Shown: positions 27,529-35,807 of the stretch, one piece after another
How the letters are laid out: every line of letters begins with the position of its first letter
How positions within the stretch are numbered: position 1 is the first letter of the stretch
Source of the DNA: Tritonibacter aquimaris
GTDB lineage: Bacteria; Pseudomonadota; Alphaproteobacteria; Rhodobacterales; Rhodobacteraceae
Length of the DNA: 64,000 nucleotides
Assembly (NCBI RefSeq): GCF_009617595.1
Contig: NZ_WIXK01000008.1
Span: 78,993-142,992 of the forward strand
Direction of reading: 5' to 3'
The notes under the pieces: model-generated
Database searches by the model: none
The model's input: the letters and a program-made list of their open reading frames with translations, nothing else
What the model was told of the DNA's origin: nothing
Position numbers and translations under genes: made by a program

Positions 27529-28532
27529 CCAAGAAACACGATGCAATTTTTGACGCCGTTCTCAGCGGTATTGGCGGCGACGAACGCGCACCCAAAAAGG
27601 ATCGCAGCGCGGGCCGGTTTCTCAAACGCGGCAATGCCATTGGCGACAAGGTCAGCGGTGATGTGGATGAAAAAACCCTGCAATGGGTCGATCCTGAACG
27701 CTGCAAAATGTGGGATCGCCACAACCGCAACTATGATCTGCTGACGCCGGAAAACTGCGCCGATCTGATCGAAGGCATTCAGCAGCAGGGCAAACAGGAA
27801 TTCCCTGCCGTAGTGCGCCGGGTTGAAGGCACGCCTGAGTTCGAAGTGATCTGCGGTGCGCGCCGCCACTATGCGATTTCCTGGCTGCGCGCCAACAATT
27901 ACCCGCAGTATAAATATCTCGTCGAAGTACGGGATATGACGGATGAAGAGGCGTTTCGCCTCGCCGATATTGAAAACCGCGACCGGGCTGACATTTCCGA
28001 CTATGAACGCGCCTGTGACTATGCCGCCGCGGTAAAGCTTTATTATGGTGGCAAACAGAAAACCATGGCGCAGCGCTTGCAGGTGTCTGAGGCCTGGCTG
28101 TCGCGCTATCTGTTTTTGGCCAAACTGCCCGAAGAAATCGTACACGCCTACCCGTCCCCCAATGACATCAAAGAGCTGCATGCGCGCACGTTGAAACCGT
28201 TCCTGGCCCAGGCCGCATCGCGTGAAGAAATGCTGGAACGCGCCGAGTGGCTGTCTTCGATGCGCGCGGTTGGCGCCACGACCGAGGGCATGCCGTGGAA
28301 TGATGCGGGCAAAGTTCTGGCTGAGCTGAAACGCGCGGGCCAAGGCAAGGCGATCAAACGCACGCCCAAACCGTCGGTCAAACACACCTATAGCGCCAAG
28401 GGCACCAGCCATAATATCACCCGCACCGACAAAGGTGGCCGCATCCATCTGGAGATCGACAAAGAGATCCCAGAAAAAGACCTGCGCAAATTGCTGGATA
28501 AATTCCTGATGGACCGCGCCGAAGGGCTCTGA
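27525..28532 (+). CDS. parB: plasmid partition protein, ParB family
   Basis: The 335-residue protein has an N-terminal ParB/Srx CTP-binding domain (residues about 45-150, with ICGARRHYAISWLRAN) and a central helix-turn-helix (QRLQVSEAWLSRYLFLAKLP). A C-terminal dimerisation region follows. It loads on a palindromic parS and stimulates ParA. The start overlaps parA (ATGA), so the two are translated together. A 20-bp palindrome begins 2 bp after its stop codon, a good candidate parS. Confidence 0.92.
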   Translation: MTKKHDAIFDAVLSGIGGDERAPKKDRSAGRFLKRGNAIGDKVSGDVDEKTLQWVDPERCKMWDRHNRNYDLLTPENCADLIEGIQQQGKQEFPAVVRRVEGTPEFEVICGARRHYAISWLRANNYPQYKYLVEVRDMTDEEAFRLADIENRDRADISDYERACDYAAAVKLYYGGKQKTMAQRLQVSEAWLSRYLFLAKLPEEIVHAYPSPNDIKELHARTLKPFLAQAASREEMLERAEWLSSMRAVGATTEGMPWNDAGKVLAELKRAGQGKAIKRTPKPSVKHTYSAKGTSHNITRTDKGGRIHLEIDKEIPEKDLRKLLDKFLMDRAEGL

Positions 28533-28533
28533 A

Positions 28534-28553
28534 AAATTGCCAATTGGCAATTT
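28534..28553. promoter_or_regulatory. 20-bp perfect palindrome, candidate parS centromere
   Basis: A perfect palindrome centred on CCAATTGG with TTGCC arms lies immediately after parB. Partition sites in alphaproteobacterial plasmids are palindromes of about 16 bp near parAB. Its position and symmetry fit, but binding is not shown. Confidence 0.55.
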
Positions 28554-28614
28554 CTGGCAAAACTGTTGTTTTTCAGGATGTTAATCTGAAGTTGCCGATT
28601 TTGAACCGGGAAAG

Positions 28615-28626
28615 TGGCAATTGCCA
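28615..28626. promoter_or_regulatory. 12-bp palindrome TGGCAATTGCCA, possible second parS-like site
   Basis: It shares the TTGCC element with the palindrome 62 bp upstream but with the halves in a different arrangement. It may be a related or degenerate partition site; the shorter length makes chance more plausible. Confidence 0.35.
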
Positions 28627-28814
28627 GCCAAAACAGGGGCATCGCATCAGCGGTGCCCTTTTTTAGTGGCGTGGCGGGGGATGAAACTCACTGATGGGGG
28701 GGACACATCTGCGGCGTGATCGTCGCGGGCGGCGTATTTCGGGCAGGGCGATGGAGTCTTTTGCGCCGTCTTTTGGGTAGACGTTCAGTCAGCGCCGCGC
28801 TGTTGGGCTGATCA

Positions 28815-29867
28815 TCAAAGTCGCGAATGCTTGACCCGTGTGAGCCGTAAACGCGCCGGGGGGCGTGGGGCCCGGTCATAGGTTTCGTCCAGCGCGCGCT
28901 CTTGGGCTGCGCGGGTGGCAACCTCGGCAGCGGTGTTCGACCCGGCGCGCAAGGACCGGCTGGAGAACAGCGCCAGCCGGTCTTTTTCAGGAATGTCGGC
29001 GCGGATCCCCGATTTTAACACAGTGGTTTTGATCAGGCGGGCGATGTGTTTGTCATTGAGCCGTGCGCCTTGTACCCCCGAATTATCCCGCAACACCCGA
29101 CGGAAAACGGGGCCGCGCGCAATACCGGAAAACTGCAACCAGTGTTCCAGCGCCCGGATGGGGCAGCTGTGTTCTGAGGATCCCGGTGCGATCTCGGTCT
29201 CTGTCCAGCCGGTCTTGGTACGTTGGACAATCATCGCGTGGCCATCCTCCCATTCGATCCAGCCGCGGCCATCCTCGGTGTCGCCTTGGCGCGCATCAAG
29301 GTTGACGATCGCAGAGCGGCGCAGATCTCCGGCGTAGCCCAACAGCAGGATCGCTTTGTCGCGGGCACCGCGCAGATCGGAGGAAAGGGTGGCGACCATC
29401 GCGCGCAGCTCATCTGGTGTGAGCGGCTGTTTCTGCTGCGACGTGCCCGCGTGGTTGTTGCGGATCTGCTCCAGCGCTGTGGTGATATGAGGATCTTTGC
29501 GATCAAGATGCTGCCCGCGTTGGTGATAGGTCTTGGCCAATCCGGACAGACGCCGCGCTATCGTCGCAGGCGCAAGGGTGCCATCACACGGCGCGGCCAT
29601 TTCAACGATGTAAGATCCAACCAGAGCGGGATCAGGCGGGAAGGGATCAGCGCCATGTCGAAGGCACCAGCTGGAAAAGTGGTTCCAGTCGCTGGCGTAG
29701 GCTCTGTTGGTGGTTTGGCTGATGGGTCCTGCGGTGTTTTTGACGGAACCTTTGATTGAACCTTCTGACGTCACTGCGCCAGCATCAGCGCGGGCTGGTT
29801 GCGTGGCCTCAACACCGGGCGCATCAAACGCGCGGGGGCTTGTGGGGTTTTTGGGTGGGTGCGCCAT
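28815..29867 (-). CDS. tyrosine recombinase/integrase with abnormal C-terminus (possibly degenerate)
   Basis: The 350-residue protein has a core-binding SAM-like domain (residues about 50-150: NRAYASDWNHFSSWC, ATIARRLSGLAKTYH) and the start of a catalytic domain with the box-I arginine in LLGYAGDLRRSAIVNLD. Near residue 303 the expected H-x-L-R-A-G reads SRSLRAG. After it the sequence lacks the usual (G)H box and the RRY-type tyrosine segment; instead it ends in an Arg/Pro-rich tail (TYDRAPRPPARL). Either the 3' end has been altered by frameshift or exchange, or the active site is unusual. No Shine-Dalgarno sequence is visible before the ATG, so it may be leaderless. Confidence 0.75.
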   Translation of the reverse strand: MAHPPKNPTSPRAFDAPGVEATQPARADAGAVTSEGSIKGSVKNTAGPISQTTNRAYASDWNHFSSWCLRHGADPFPPDPALVGSYIVEMAAPCDGTLAPATIARRLSGLAKTYHQRGQHLDRKDPHITTALEQIRNNHAGTSQQKQPLTPDELRAMVATLSSDLRGARDKAILLLGYAGDLRRSAIVNLDARQGDTEDGRGWIEWEDGHAMIVQRTKTGWTETEIAPGSSEHSCPIRALEHWLQFSGIARGPVFRRVLRDNSGVQGARLNDKHIARLIKTTVLKSGIRADIPEKDRLALFSSRSLRAGSNTAAEVATRAAQERALDETYDRAPRPPARLRLTRVKHSRL

Positions 29868-29883
29868 GGAGGGGGATTTTATC

Positions 29884-29920
29884 CATTATGTCCGATAATG
29901 CAATATTATCGGACATAATG
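29884..29920. repeat. 16-bp perfect inverted repeat with 5-bp spacer upstream of the recombinase
   Basis: Arms CATTATGTCCGATAAT (29884-29899) and its exact complement (29905-29920) flank GCAAT, 17 bp from the recombinase start. Tyrosine recombinases act on core sites made of two inverted arms around a 5-8 bp spacer. It could equally be an operator over the promoter of this gene. Confidence 0.7.
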
Positions 29921-30229
29921 AGGGAATGTAGGCGAGGCGGGGTGAGATAGCGATTTTTGCCTGCACATCGCGCGTTTCGCACAAGGATCTGGCGGGTGGT
30001 GTGGGGCAGGGGGCTACATTGGCTCTGCAGACAGAGCGGGAGACTTCGCGACGAATGTCAGTCGGCGGATCAGTGTCTAATAGGCGTCTTTGGGAGCATC
30101 CGCAGCCAATAGGGACGTTCTGCGCGTGGCAGGAACAAAAGGGCAGGGGGCATTGTGCCAGATGTCGTCACAGGTCGCTGCGGCAGGTGGGTTCAGATCA
30201 GCAGCGTCCCTGCACGTGCTGAACGGGCA
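29921..30229. other. gene-free stretch between recombinase promoter and modC
   Basis: About 310 bp. Short open frames exist but show no family resemblance, ribosome-binding site or codon pattern like the neighbours. I see no terminator or RNA gene. Confidence 0.5.
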
Positions 30230-31306
30230 TCAGCTGATCTTGCCAGCAGAAATCGCCACGGATTTGATGATGGCATAGATCTCTTCTCCGGCGGTGATGG
30301 CCAGGCGATCAAGGCTGCGTTTGGTGATTTCGGCAAACAGCTGTTCTGTTCCGTTTTGCAATACAACAACCGCTTTGTGGTTGGCACCCGGGTGCACGGC
30401 GGACACGCGGGTTTTTAACACGTTGAGCGCAGAGATTTCTTGTGGGGCGTGGCGTGCCAGGATCACGTCTTGCGCCGCGATCTGAAGGTGCACCTGCGTG
30501 CCAACGGGCACTGAGAGTTGCTGAACAAATATAGGTTGCCCCCCAACCCGCAATGCCGTCAGCCCATCGTGATCATGCGCGTCGACCATTGCTGTCAAAA
30601 CCGCCCTGGCGGGGTGGTCTGCGTCTGAGCACAGCTGGGCGCTGCCAAAGACCGTGTCAAACGAGCCTTGTTTCAGCACCTTGCCCTTGGACACAGCAAC
30701 AACGGATGTCGCCAGTCGCGCGACCTCGGTCTGGGAGTGGCTGACATAGAGGATCGGCACCGACAGGGTGTCGCGCAGCTGCTCGAAATAGGGCAGGATT
30801 TCCATCTTGCGGCTCTGATCAAGGGCGGCCAGCGGTTCATCCGCGATGAGCAGATCCGGATCCGACAATAAGGCCCTGCCGATGGCGACCCGTTGTTTTT
30901 CCCCGCCCGACAGATGTGCGGGGTGACGGGTCAGGCTGTGTTCCAGCCCCAGCATGGCGATGATATCGTCATAGGACTGGCGCGTCTTGCGAGCACGGGC
31001 AAACCGGCGCCCATAGCGCAGGTTCTGCTCTACCGACAAATGCGGCAGCAGCCGCGCGTCTTGGAAGATATAGCCAATGCGCCGCTGATGCGGGGGCAGC
31101 CAGATGCTGCGATCGCTGTCGCATAGGATACGATCGCCAATGCGCAGCTCGGCCCAATCCGGCCGCAACAGCCCGGCCGTAATATTGGCAATTGTTGTCT
31201 TGCCCGAGCCAGAGGGGCCAAACAGCGCGGTGACACCGGCATGGGCCTCAAGGTCGATATCCAGGGCGAGGTTGGGCAGCTGGTGGCGCATTGCGATTTT
31301 CAGCAT
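30230..31306 (-). CDS. modC: molybdate ABC transporter, ATP-binding protein
   Basis: The 358-residue ATPase has Walker A FGPSGSGKTTIAN, signature LSGGEKQRVAIGRAL, Walker B LLIADEPLAALD and SHSQTE. A C-terminal Mop-type molybdate-binding domain (about residues 290-355, SALNVLKTRVSAVHPGANHK) marks it as ModC. Its ATG shares one base with the modB stop (TGATG). It ends the modABC operon. Molybdate feeds molybdoenzymes that are not in this window. Confidence 0.94.
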   Translation of the reverse strand: MLKIAMRHQLPNLALDIDLEAHAGVTALFGPSGSGKTTIANITAGLLRPDWAELRIGDRILCDSDRSIWLPPHQRRIGYIFQDARLLPHLSVEQNLRYGRRFARARKTRQSYDDIIAMLGLEHSLTRHPAHLSGGEKQRVAIGRALLSDPDLLIADEPLAALDQSRKMEILPYFEQLRDTLSVPILYVSHSQTEVARLATSVVAVSKGKVLKQGSFDTVFGSAQLCSDADHPARAVLTAMVDAHDHDGLTALRVGGQPIFVQQLSVPVGTQVHLQIAAQDVILARHAPQEISALNVLKTRVSAVHPGANHKAVVVLQNGTEQLFAEITKRSLDRLAITAGEEIYAIIKSVAISAGKIS

Positions 31307-31998
31307 CAGAGCCCATCCAATCTGCGTTGCATGCGGCGGGCAAAGACTTCGGAGAGAAACAGCGCCAAGAGCGCAATCAGCACCGACAGCAGCACCATGC
31401 GCCCGACGCTTGCCTCAGCCCCGGGGACTTGCAGCAGCGCATAGATTGCCGAGGGGATCGTTTGTGTTTGCCCCGGAATATTGCCAACAAATGTGATGGT
31501 TGCGCCAAATTCACCCAGTGCCTTGGCAAAGGCCAAAATGCCCCCCGTCAGCAGGCCCGGCAGCATCAAGGGCAGCGTCACCGTGGTAAATACCCGCACG
31601 GGCGAGGCCCCCAATGTGGCGGCGGCCTGCTCAAGGCGTTGATCCACCGCTTCCAGCGACAGGCGCAGCGCCCGGAGCATCAAGGGAAAGGCCATGACCG
31701 CAGCGGCAAGGGCTGCGCCGCTCCAGCGAAAGGCCAGTACAATTCCGAGCTCTTTCAGATGCTGGCCAATGAAACCCTGGGTGCCAAAGACCACAAGCAA
31801 CAGATAGCCGGTGACCACAGGGGGCAAAATCAGCGGCAGATGGGCCAGGCCGTTTACAATTGCTTTGCCCGGAAATTCCCACCGCACCAGCGCATAGGCG
31901 GTGAACAGGGCAACAGGCGCCATAAAGAGCGTGGCCCAAAAGGCGACTTTGGCGGATAGGAAAACGGCCTGCCATTCTGCGGGACCAAGAAACCCCAT
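31306..31998 (-). CDS. modB: molybdate ABC transporter, permease protein
   Basis: The 230-residue permease has about five hydrophobic helices and the binding-protein-dependent transport signature in the cytoplasmic loop (ATLGASPVRVFTTVTLPLMLP region, near residue 145), followed by LAFAKALGEFGATITF, typical of ModB. The ATG at 31998 was chosen because it follows the modA stop by one base and gives the family N-terminus. It forms the membrane channel with ModC. Confidence 0.94.
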   Translation of the reverse strand: MGFLGPAEWQAVFLSAKVAFWATLFMAPVALFTAYALVRWEFPGKAIVNGLAHLPLILPPVVTGYLLLVVFGTQGFIGQHLKELGIVLAFRWSGAALAAAVMAFPLMLRALRLSLEAVDQRLEQAAATLGASPVRVFTTVTLPLMLPGLLTGGILAFAKALGEFGATITFVGNIPGQTQTIPSAIYALLQVPGAEASVGRMVLLSVLIALLALFLSEVFARRMQRRLDGL

Positions 31999-31999
31999 G

Positions 32000-32809
32000 T
32001 TATTGCTCCTCGGTGAACAGCGGCACAAACCCGTGGTGGCGCAAGGCGGCCCGTGCCGTTTCAGAGCGCAGGAACGTCAAAACCTGTTCTGCCTGTTCAG
32101 AGCCGGTGACAGCGGCGGCAGGGTACAGGATGGGGCTGTGGGTGTTTTCCGGAAACAGCCCCACCAGATCAATATCCGGGTTTTTATGGGCGTCGCTTGC
32201 ATAGACGATACCCAGCCCCAGCTCACCCCGTGCCACCAATCGCACCGCAGCGCGCACATTATCCAGCTGCACGACATGTGGCGCAAGCTCGTGCCACAGG
32301 CCCAACGCCTCCAGCGCTTCTTTGCCGTATTGGCCCGCAGGCACCGCATGGACCAATCCCATGGCGATCTTTTGCTGTTTCTGCGTGGCCAAAACGCGGC
32401 GCAGATCCCTAGAGCCGGTTTCAAGCGTCTTGGCCGCGACCAGTGCAAGCCGGTTGCGCACAAGATCAAAACGGCTGTTGGGGTCAATGGCCCCCTGTGC
32501 TGCCAGATGATCCATCCAGCTTTGATTGGCTGAAATAAACACATCCGCAGGCGCGCCCAATTGTATCTGGCGCGCGATCAACGCGGATCCTGCATAGCTG
32601 AGTATCAGCGGGTTGCCGGTTTTGGTTTCATAGTGGGGCGCGAGCTCATCCAAGACCGGCTTTAAGCTGGATGCGGCAAAAACAGTGACCGGCTCTGCCC
32701 CGGCGTGGCTGGGCAAACTGGCCCCAATGCAGCCCCAGAGCATATATATCGCGGCCCCGAGCATAAGGCGCAGATGCGCGAAAAATGAAACAGCAAGTCG
32801 TTTGATCAT
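32000..32809 (-). CDS. modA: molybdate-binding periplasmic protein
   Basis: The 269-residue type-2 binding protein has a signal peptide (about residues 1-38, with a long hydrophobic core), then VTVFAASSLKPVLDELAPHY and LSYAGSALIARQIQLGAPADVF. These include the Ser/Ala residues that hold the oxyanion in ModA. ATG 32809 starts the signal peptide; a longer frame adds 15 unlikely residues. First gene of modABC; no clear ModE box was identified in the 190 bp upstream. Confidence 0.93.
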   Translation of the reverse strand: MIKRLAVSFFAHLRLMLGAAIYMLWGCIGASLPSHAGAEPVTVFAASSLKPVLDELAPHYETKTGNPLILSYAGSALIARQIQLGAPADVFISANQSWMDHLAAQGAIDPNSRFDLVRNRLALVAAKTLETGSRDLRRVLATQKQQKIAMGLVHAVPAGQYGKEALEALGLWHELAPHVVQLDNVRAAVRLVARGELGLGIVYASDAHKNPDIDLVGLFPENTHSPILYPAAAVTGSEQAEQVLTFLRSETARAALRHHGFVPLFTEEQ

Positions 32810-33001
32810 ATCAGGCCAACACCGATGACGTTCGGATATGGGTGCGGCATTCAACCATCCAAGTCAATCGGGATGCCAAAATGGTGAGATCTGTTTCCAG
32901 CTGCTGGCTCCCCGTTTTCGGGTGCAGGCAGGGAGCATATGGTAAAGATGCCCATCCAACGGGTGGACAGGCATCTGTATTTTTTGCTGCAAAATTGAAG
33001 G

Positions 33002-33565
33002 TCAGAACAGCATAACGTCGCCCGTTCCCGCCGCAGGCTTGGGTGCGGCAGGTGGGGGAGGGGCGGCGGCCGCCCGCTCGATCTTGTCGAGGGTTTGATC
33101 ATTTTGCACATGGGTTTGCTGCGCCGCGCCGGAGACCGGGTGAAACCGCACCCGCCGTGCCGATGTTCCACCCACGCTGGAGGAGATACAGGGGATGCCT
33201 TCGTCGCGCAGGAAGCTTTGGATGAAGGCAGTGTTTTTTGCGCCGATATCCGAAAGGTTCACCGACATCTTTGCGCCGCCAAACACTTTGGCCTGAAGAT
33301 TGCGCCGTTGGGCACCCTTCTTCATGATGCCATTGATCAGCAGCTCCATTGCATGCACGCCATAGCGCGCGCTGGCAGCCCCGGCACCATTGGAATGGGC
33401 CAACAGGAAATGGTTCATACCGCCGACGCCGTTTTGGTCGTCATAGACACAGGCCGCGATACACGAGCCCAAGACCGTAGACAGCACAACACTTGGATCC
33501 GTTGTGACGCGGTACTCGCCCTGAAGGACAGTCACCGTTTTCTTATTTGTGAATACACTGCTCAA
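33002..33565 (-). CDS. cheD: chemoreceptor glutamine deamidase
   Basis: The 187-residue CheD deamidates receptor glutamines and in some bacteria also binds CheC or CheY. Visible are the catalytic Cys in TVLGSCIAACVYD (Cys35), the His in GGMNHFLLAHS and the Thr-containing region further on, plus KVFGGAKM. The C-terminus (about residues 165-185) is a Pro/Ala-rich tail. It lies 24 bp after cheB in the same direction, so the two adaptation enzymes form a unit facing away from the main che operon. Confidence 0.92.
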   Translation of the reverse strand: MSSVFTNKKTVTVLQGEYRVTTDPSVVLSTVLGSCIAACVYDDQNGVGGMNHFLLAHSNGAGAASARYGVHAMELLINGIMKKGAQRRNLQAKVFGGAKMSVNLSDIGAKNTAFIQSFLRDEGIPCISSSVGGTSARRVRFHPVSGAAQQTHVQNDQTLDKIERAAAAPPPPAAPKPAAGTGDVMLF

Positions 33566-33589
33566 AGCGGTTTTCCTTCCAAGGTTCTA

Positions 33590-34594
33590 TTATGTTTTGC
33601 ACGCCTGCAGCAACGCGCCGGCCATACGTGCAAGAGAGACTTGTTTCTGGGCACCGCCGTTTTCCCATGCAACACGTGGCATGCCGTAAACGACCGAGCT
33701 TTGTTTATCCTGGGCAAAGGTTGTGGCCCCGGCATTGCGCAGATCCAAAAGGCCTTTTGCACCATCTTGCCCCATGCCTGTCAGGATGGCGGCGACAACG
33801 TCTTTGGCAAAGGGCACGGCTGAGGAAAACAGCGCATCCACCGAGGGCATATGGCCCGAGATGGGTGGACCTTCTTTCAATCGGGTTCGAAGCGGTTTGC
33901 GCTGCGACATGCCGAAATGGCGCGTTTGGCCCGCCGCAACATAGACGTGCCCGTGTTCAATCGGGCGGTTATCATCTGCGGCAACCACTTTGGCCGGGCA
34001 GATCCGATCAAGCAGCGAGACCAGCCCCTGACCAAAGTTTTTACCAGTATGCTGTACGATCAATGTGGGAGGGCAATCGGTTGGAAAGCCAACCAAGACA
34101 CTGCGCAGGGCTTCGACGCCTCCGGTTGAGGAGCCGATCAGAATCATCTTGTTGGATTTGGGCGCGCTTGGCTGCGCGCTTGGACGGCCACGCGTTTGTG
34201 GTGCATTCTTGCGCGGCGCCTTCACCATCATGTCGAAATATTGAATGAACTGGCGCGGGCTGTCAGATTTTGTCAGTTCAAAAATACCGGCCCCAACATT
34301 GAGCAGCGGTGAGGCACGACGCGCAGGAGCTGCGTTCATATCATCCATCACCGAAACCCAGCGAATATCCAAGGCGTTGAACAGTGCGAGCATCATTTCA
34401 AACTCAGCGAGTTTGGTGAACCCATCTTCCACAAAGGCAAATTTAGGCTGCCCCGCCTCGGCCTGATTGTAGGCCATCATCAAATTGTTTGCCAGCAGCA
34501 CCTGCATGCCTGGATACGCGGCTTCCATGCTGGCTTGCAACGCGCGTGCGAATATTCGGTCTGTGGTAATGATCAAAACGCTAGAGGACGGCAA
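33590..34594 (-). CDS. cheB: protein-glutamate methylesterase CheB with degenerate receiver domain
   Basis: The 334-residue protein has an N-terminal receiver-like domain (residues 1-125) and a C-terminal methylesterase domain with catalytic Ser155/156 (GSSTGGVEAL), His182 (VQHTGKNF) and Asp277 (LTGMGQDGAK). The receiver has lost key residues: the acidic pair after the first strand reads ITTD instead of a DD pair, and the phosphoacceptor position appears to be Glu56 (AFVED). Translation starts at TTG 34594 with AAAGGTG upstream. Activity may thus be independent of CheA phosphorylation. Confidence 0.9.
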   Translation of the reverse strand: MPSSSVLIITTDRIFARALQASMEAAYPGMQVLLANNLMMAYNQAEAGQPKFAFVEDGFTKLAEFEMMLALFNALDIRWVSVMDDMNAAPARRASPLLNVGAGIFELTKSDSPRQFIQYFDMMVKAPRKNAPQTRGRPSAQPSAPKSNKMILIGSSTGGVEALRSVLVGFPTDCPPTLIVQHTGKNFGQGLVSLLDRICPAKVVAADDNRPIEHGHVYVAAGQTRHFGMSQRKPLRTRLKEGPPISGHMPSVDALFSSAVPFAKDVVAAILTGMGQDGAKGLLDLRNAGATTFAQDKQSSVVYGMPRVAWENGGAQKQVSLARMAGALLQACKT

Positions 34595-35147
34595 TGCAGC
34601 ACCTTTACCTTAATTCGACCATTGGTCGAGTGTATTTCTTAAATAGGGTTTAGGTCGTTCAAACGTCATACACCCCAATGGAGCCAGTATTCATATGAAA
34701 GTATTGCCGAAGGGTTTCTAAGGGCGTGAAAATGGCACCAAAGATATAAAACACAGGCCTTAAAATCCCTAAACATTGAAGCTTTGCTGGTTAGATTGTT
34801 CCTACACAGCCAGTGAAACAAGGAAGATCGATCCATGCGCGGTCTGTGCCAAAATATGTATTTTCTATGCGCATTATAATGTCGAAACTCGGCAGGAGAA
34901 GAATGCGGCCCCCATCAATAAGTCCGAAGTGGTGAAAAGCGGGCAGTTTTCGGCGCGTCGTTATGAATGCATACAAATACAGCCCGCGCGCATTTGATAA
35001 AAAAGCGAATTATTCAAAAGCTCGGTCAATACCCAAAAAGGGCTATTGAGCCTTGGGTGCGGCAATCAATTATTAAGGCCCTTGCCGTAGAAATCTCCTA
35101 TCGCAAGTCAAATCTGTCGCCAACAACGGGGGTGTGAATCGCTGGAT
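34595..35147. promoter_or_regulatory. divergent promoter region between cheB and the main che operon (553 bp)
   Basis: Non-coding, AT-richer than flanks. It includes a 15-bp palindrome TCGACCA-T-TGGTCGA at 34615-34629, about 20 bp before the cheB start, a plausible operator. I recognise no gene or RNA in the rest. Confidence 0.5.
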
Positions 35148-35435
35148 ATGTCGATGGAAACACAAAAGTTCCCTTTGGATTTACCAAATCCGTACACTGA
35201 GCTCGATCCTCTGATCAATTTCCTTCGGGGAGCTCAATCACAAGCTGTCGAGATCGACTGCGGAGGTGTGAAAATCATGCCTTCCCGTGGATTGCAGCTT
35301 CTGCTCAGCGCCGAACAGCAATGGCGTTCCGAGGGGCTTGGTTTTGCCGTGAAAAACATCGGTGAAAGCTGCCGCAAATCCCTGACACTGCTGGGCTTAG
35401 AACCCGCCCGATTTGAAGACGAGGAAACAGCATGA
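35148..35435 (+). CDS. STAS-domain protein in chemotaxis operon
   Basis: The 95-residue protein resembles a STAS (anti-sigma-factor-antagonist-like) domain: VEIDCGGVKIMPSRGLQLLLSA, with the usual serine region at about 46-48, then LGFAVKNIGESCRKSLTLLGL. STAS proteins at the head of che operons occur in Rhodobacterales; a part in signalling is inferred. Its stop overlaps the cheY start by 4 bp. An ATG two codons later is an alternative start. Confidence 0.8.
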   Translation: MSMETQKFPLDLPNPYTELDPLINFLRGAQSQAVEIDCGGVKIMPSRGLQLLLSAEQQWRSEGLGFAVKNIGESCRKSLTLLGLEPARFEDEETA

Positions 35436-35806
35436 AGACCAAAGTTCTGGCAATCGACGATTCCCGTACTATCCGGAATCTGCTTGCGGCCGCATTGGAA
35501 GAGGCCGGGTTCGAGTACCACAGCGCGGTAGATGGCCGCGAAGGTGTCGACAAATATCCCAGCGTGGCACCGGATGTGGTGATCACCGATATCAACATGC
35601 CCAACCTTGATGGCTTTGGCGTGATCGAAGAGCTGCGCGGCGACAAGATCAATTCCAAGGTTCCGATTCTGGTTCTGACCACGGAAAGCGCGCCTGAGCT
35701 GAAGGCCCGTGCCCGCGATGCAGGTGCAACTGGCTGGATCACCAAGCCGTTTGACGATCAGTCGCTGATTTTTGCGCTGAAGCGCGTTACAGGAGCAGCT
35801 GCATAA
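35432..35806 (+). CDS. cheY: chemotaxis response regulator CheY (first copy)
   Basis: The 124-residue single receiver domain has acidic Asp9-Asp10 (AIDDSRTIR), phosphoacceptor Asp53 (VVITDINMPNLDG), the Thr in LVLTTES and Lys in ITKPF. All active-site residues are present. It has no output domain. It lies between the STAS gene (4-bp overlap) and cheA (1-bp gap), so it is probably phosphorylated by CheA. Confidence 0.93.
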   Translation: MKTKVLAIDDSRTIRNLLAAALEEAGFEYHSAVDGREGVDKYPSVAPDVVITDINMPNLDGFGVIEELRGDKINSKVPILVLTTESAPELKARARDAGATGWITKPFDDQSLIFALKRVTGAAA

Positions 35807-35807
35807 G

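Noticed and set aside
28688..28921. Minus-strand frame overlapping the recombinase end, considered as its missing C-terminus
   Set aside because: It is in another frame but contains no H-x-x-R, GH or tyrosine motif, so a simple frameshift does not restore a normal recombinase.
34776..34997. 73-codon open frame in the cheB/STAS divergent gap
   Set aside because: Poor composition, no ribosome-binding site, and placed in a promoter region.
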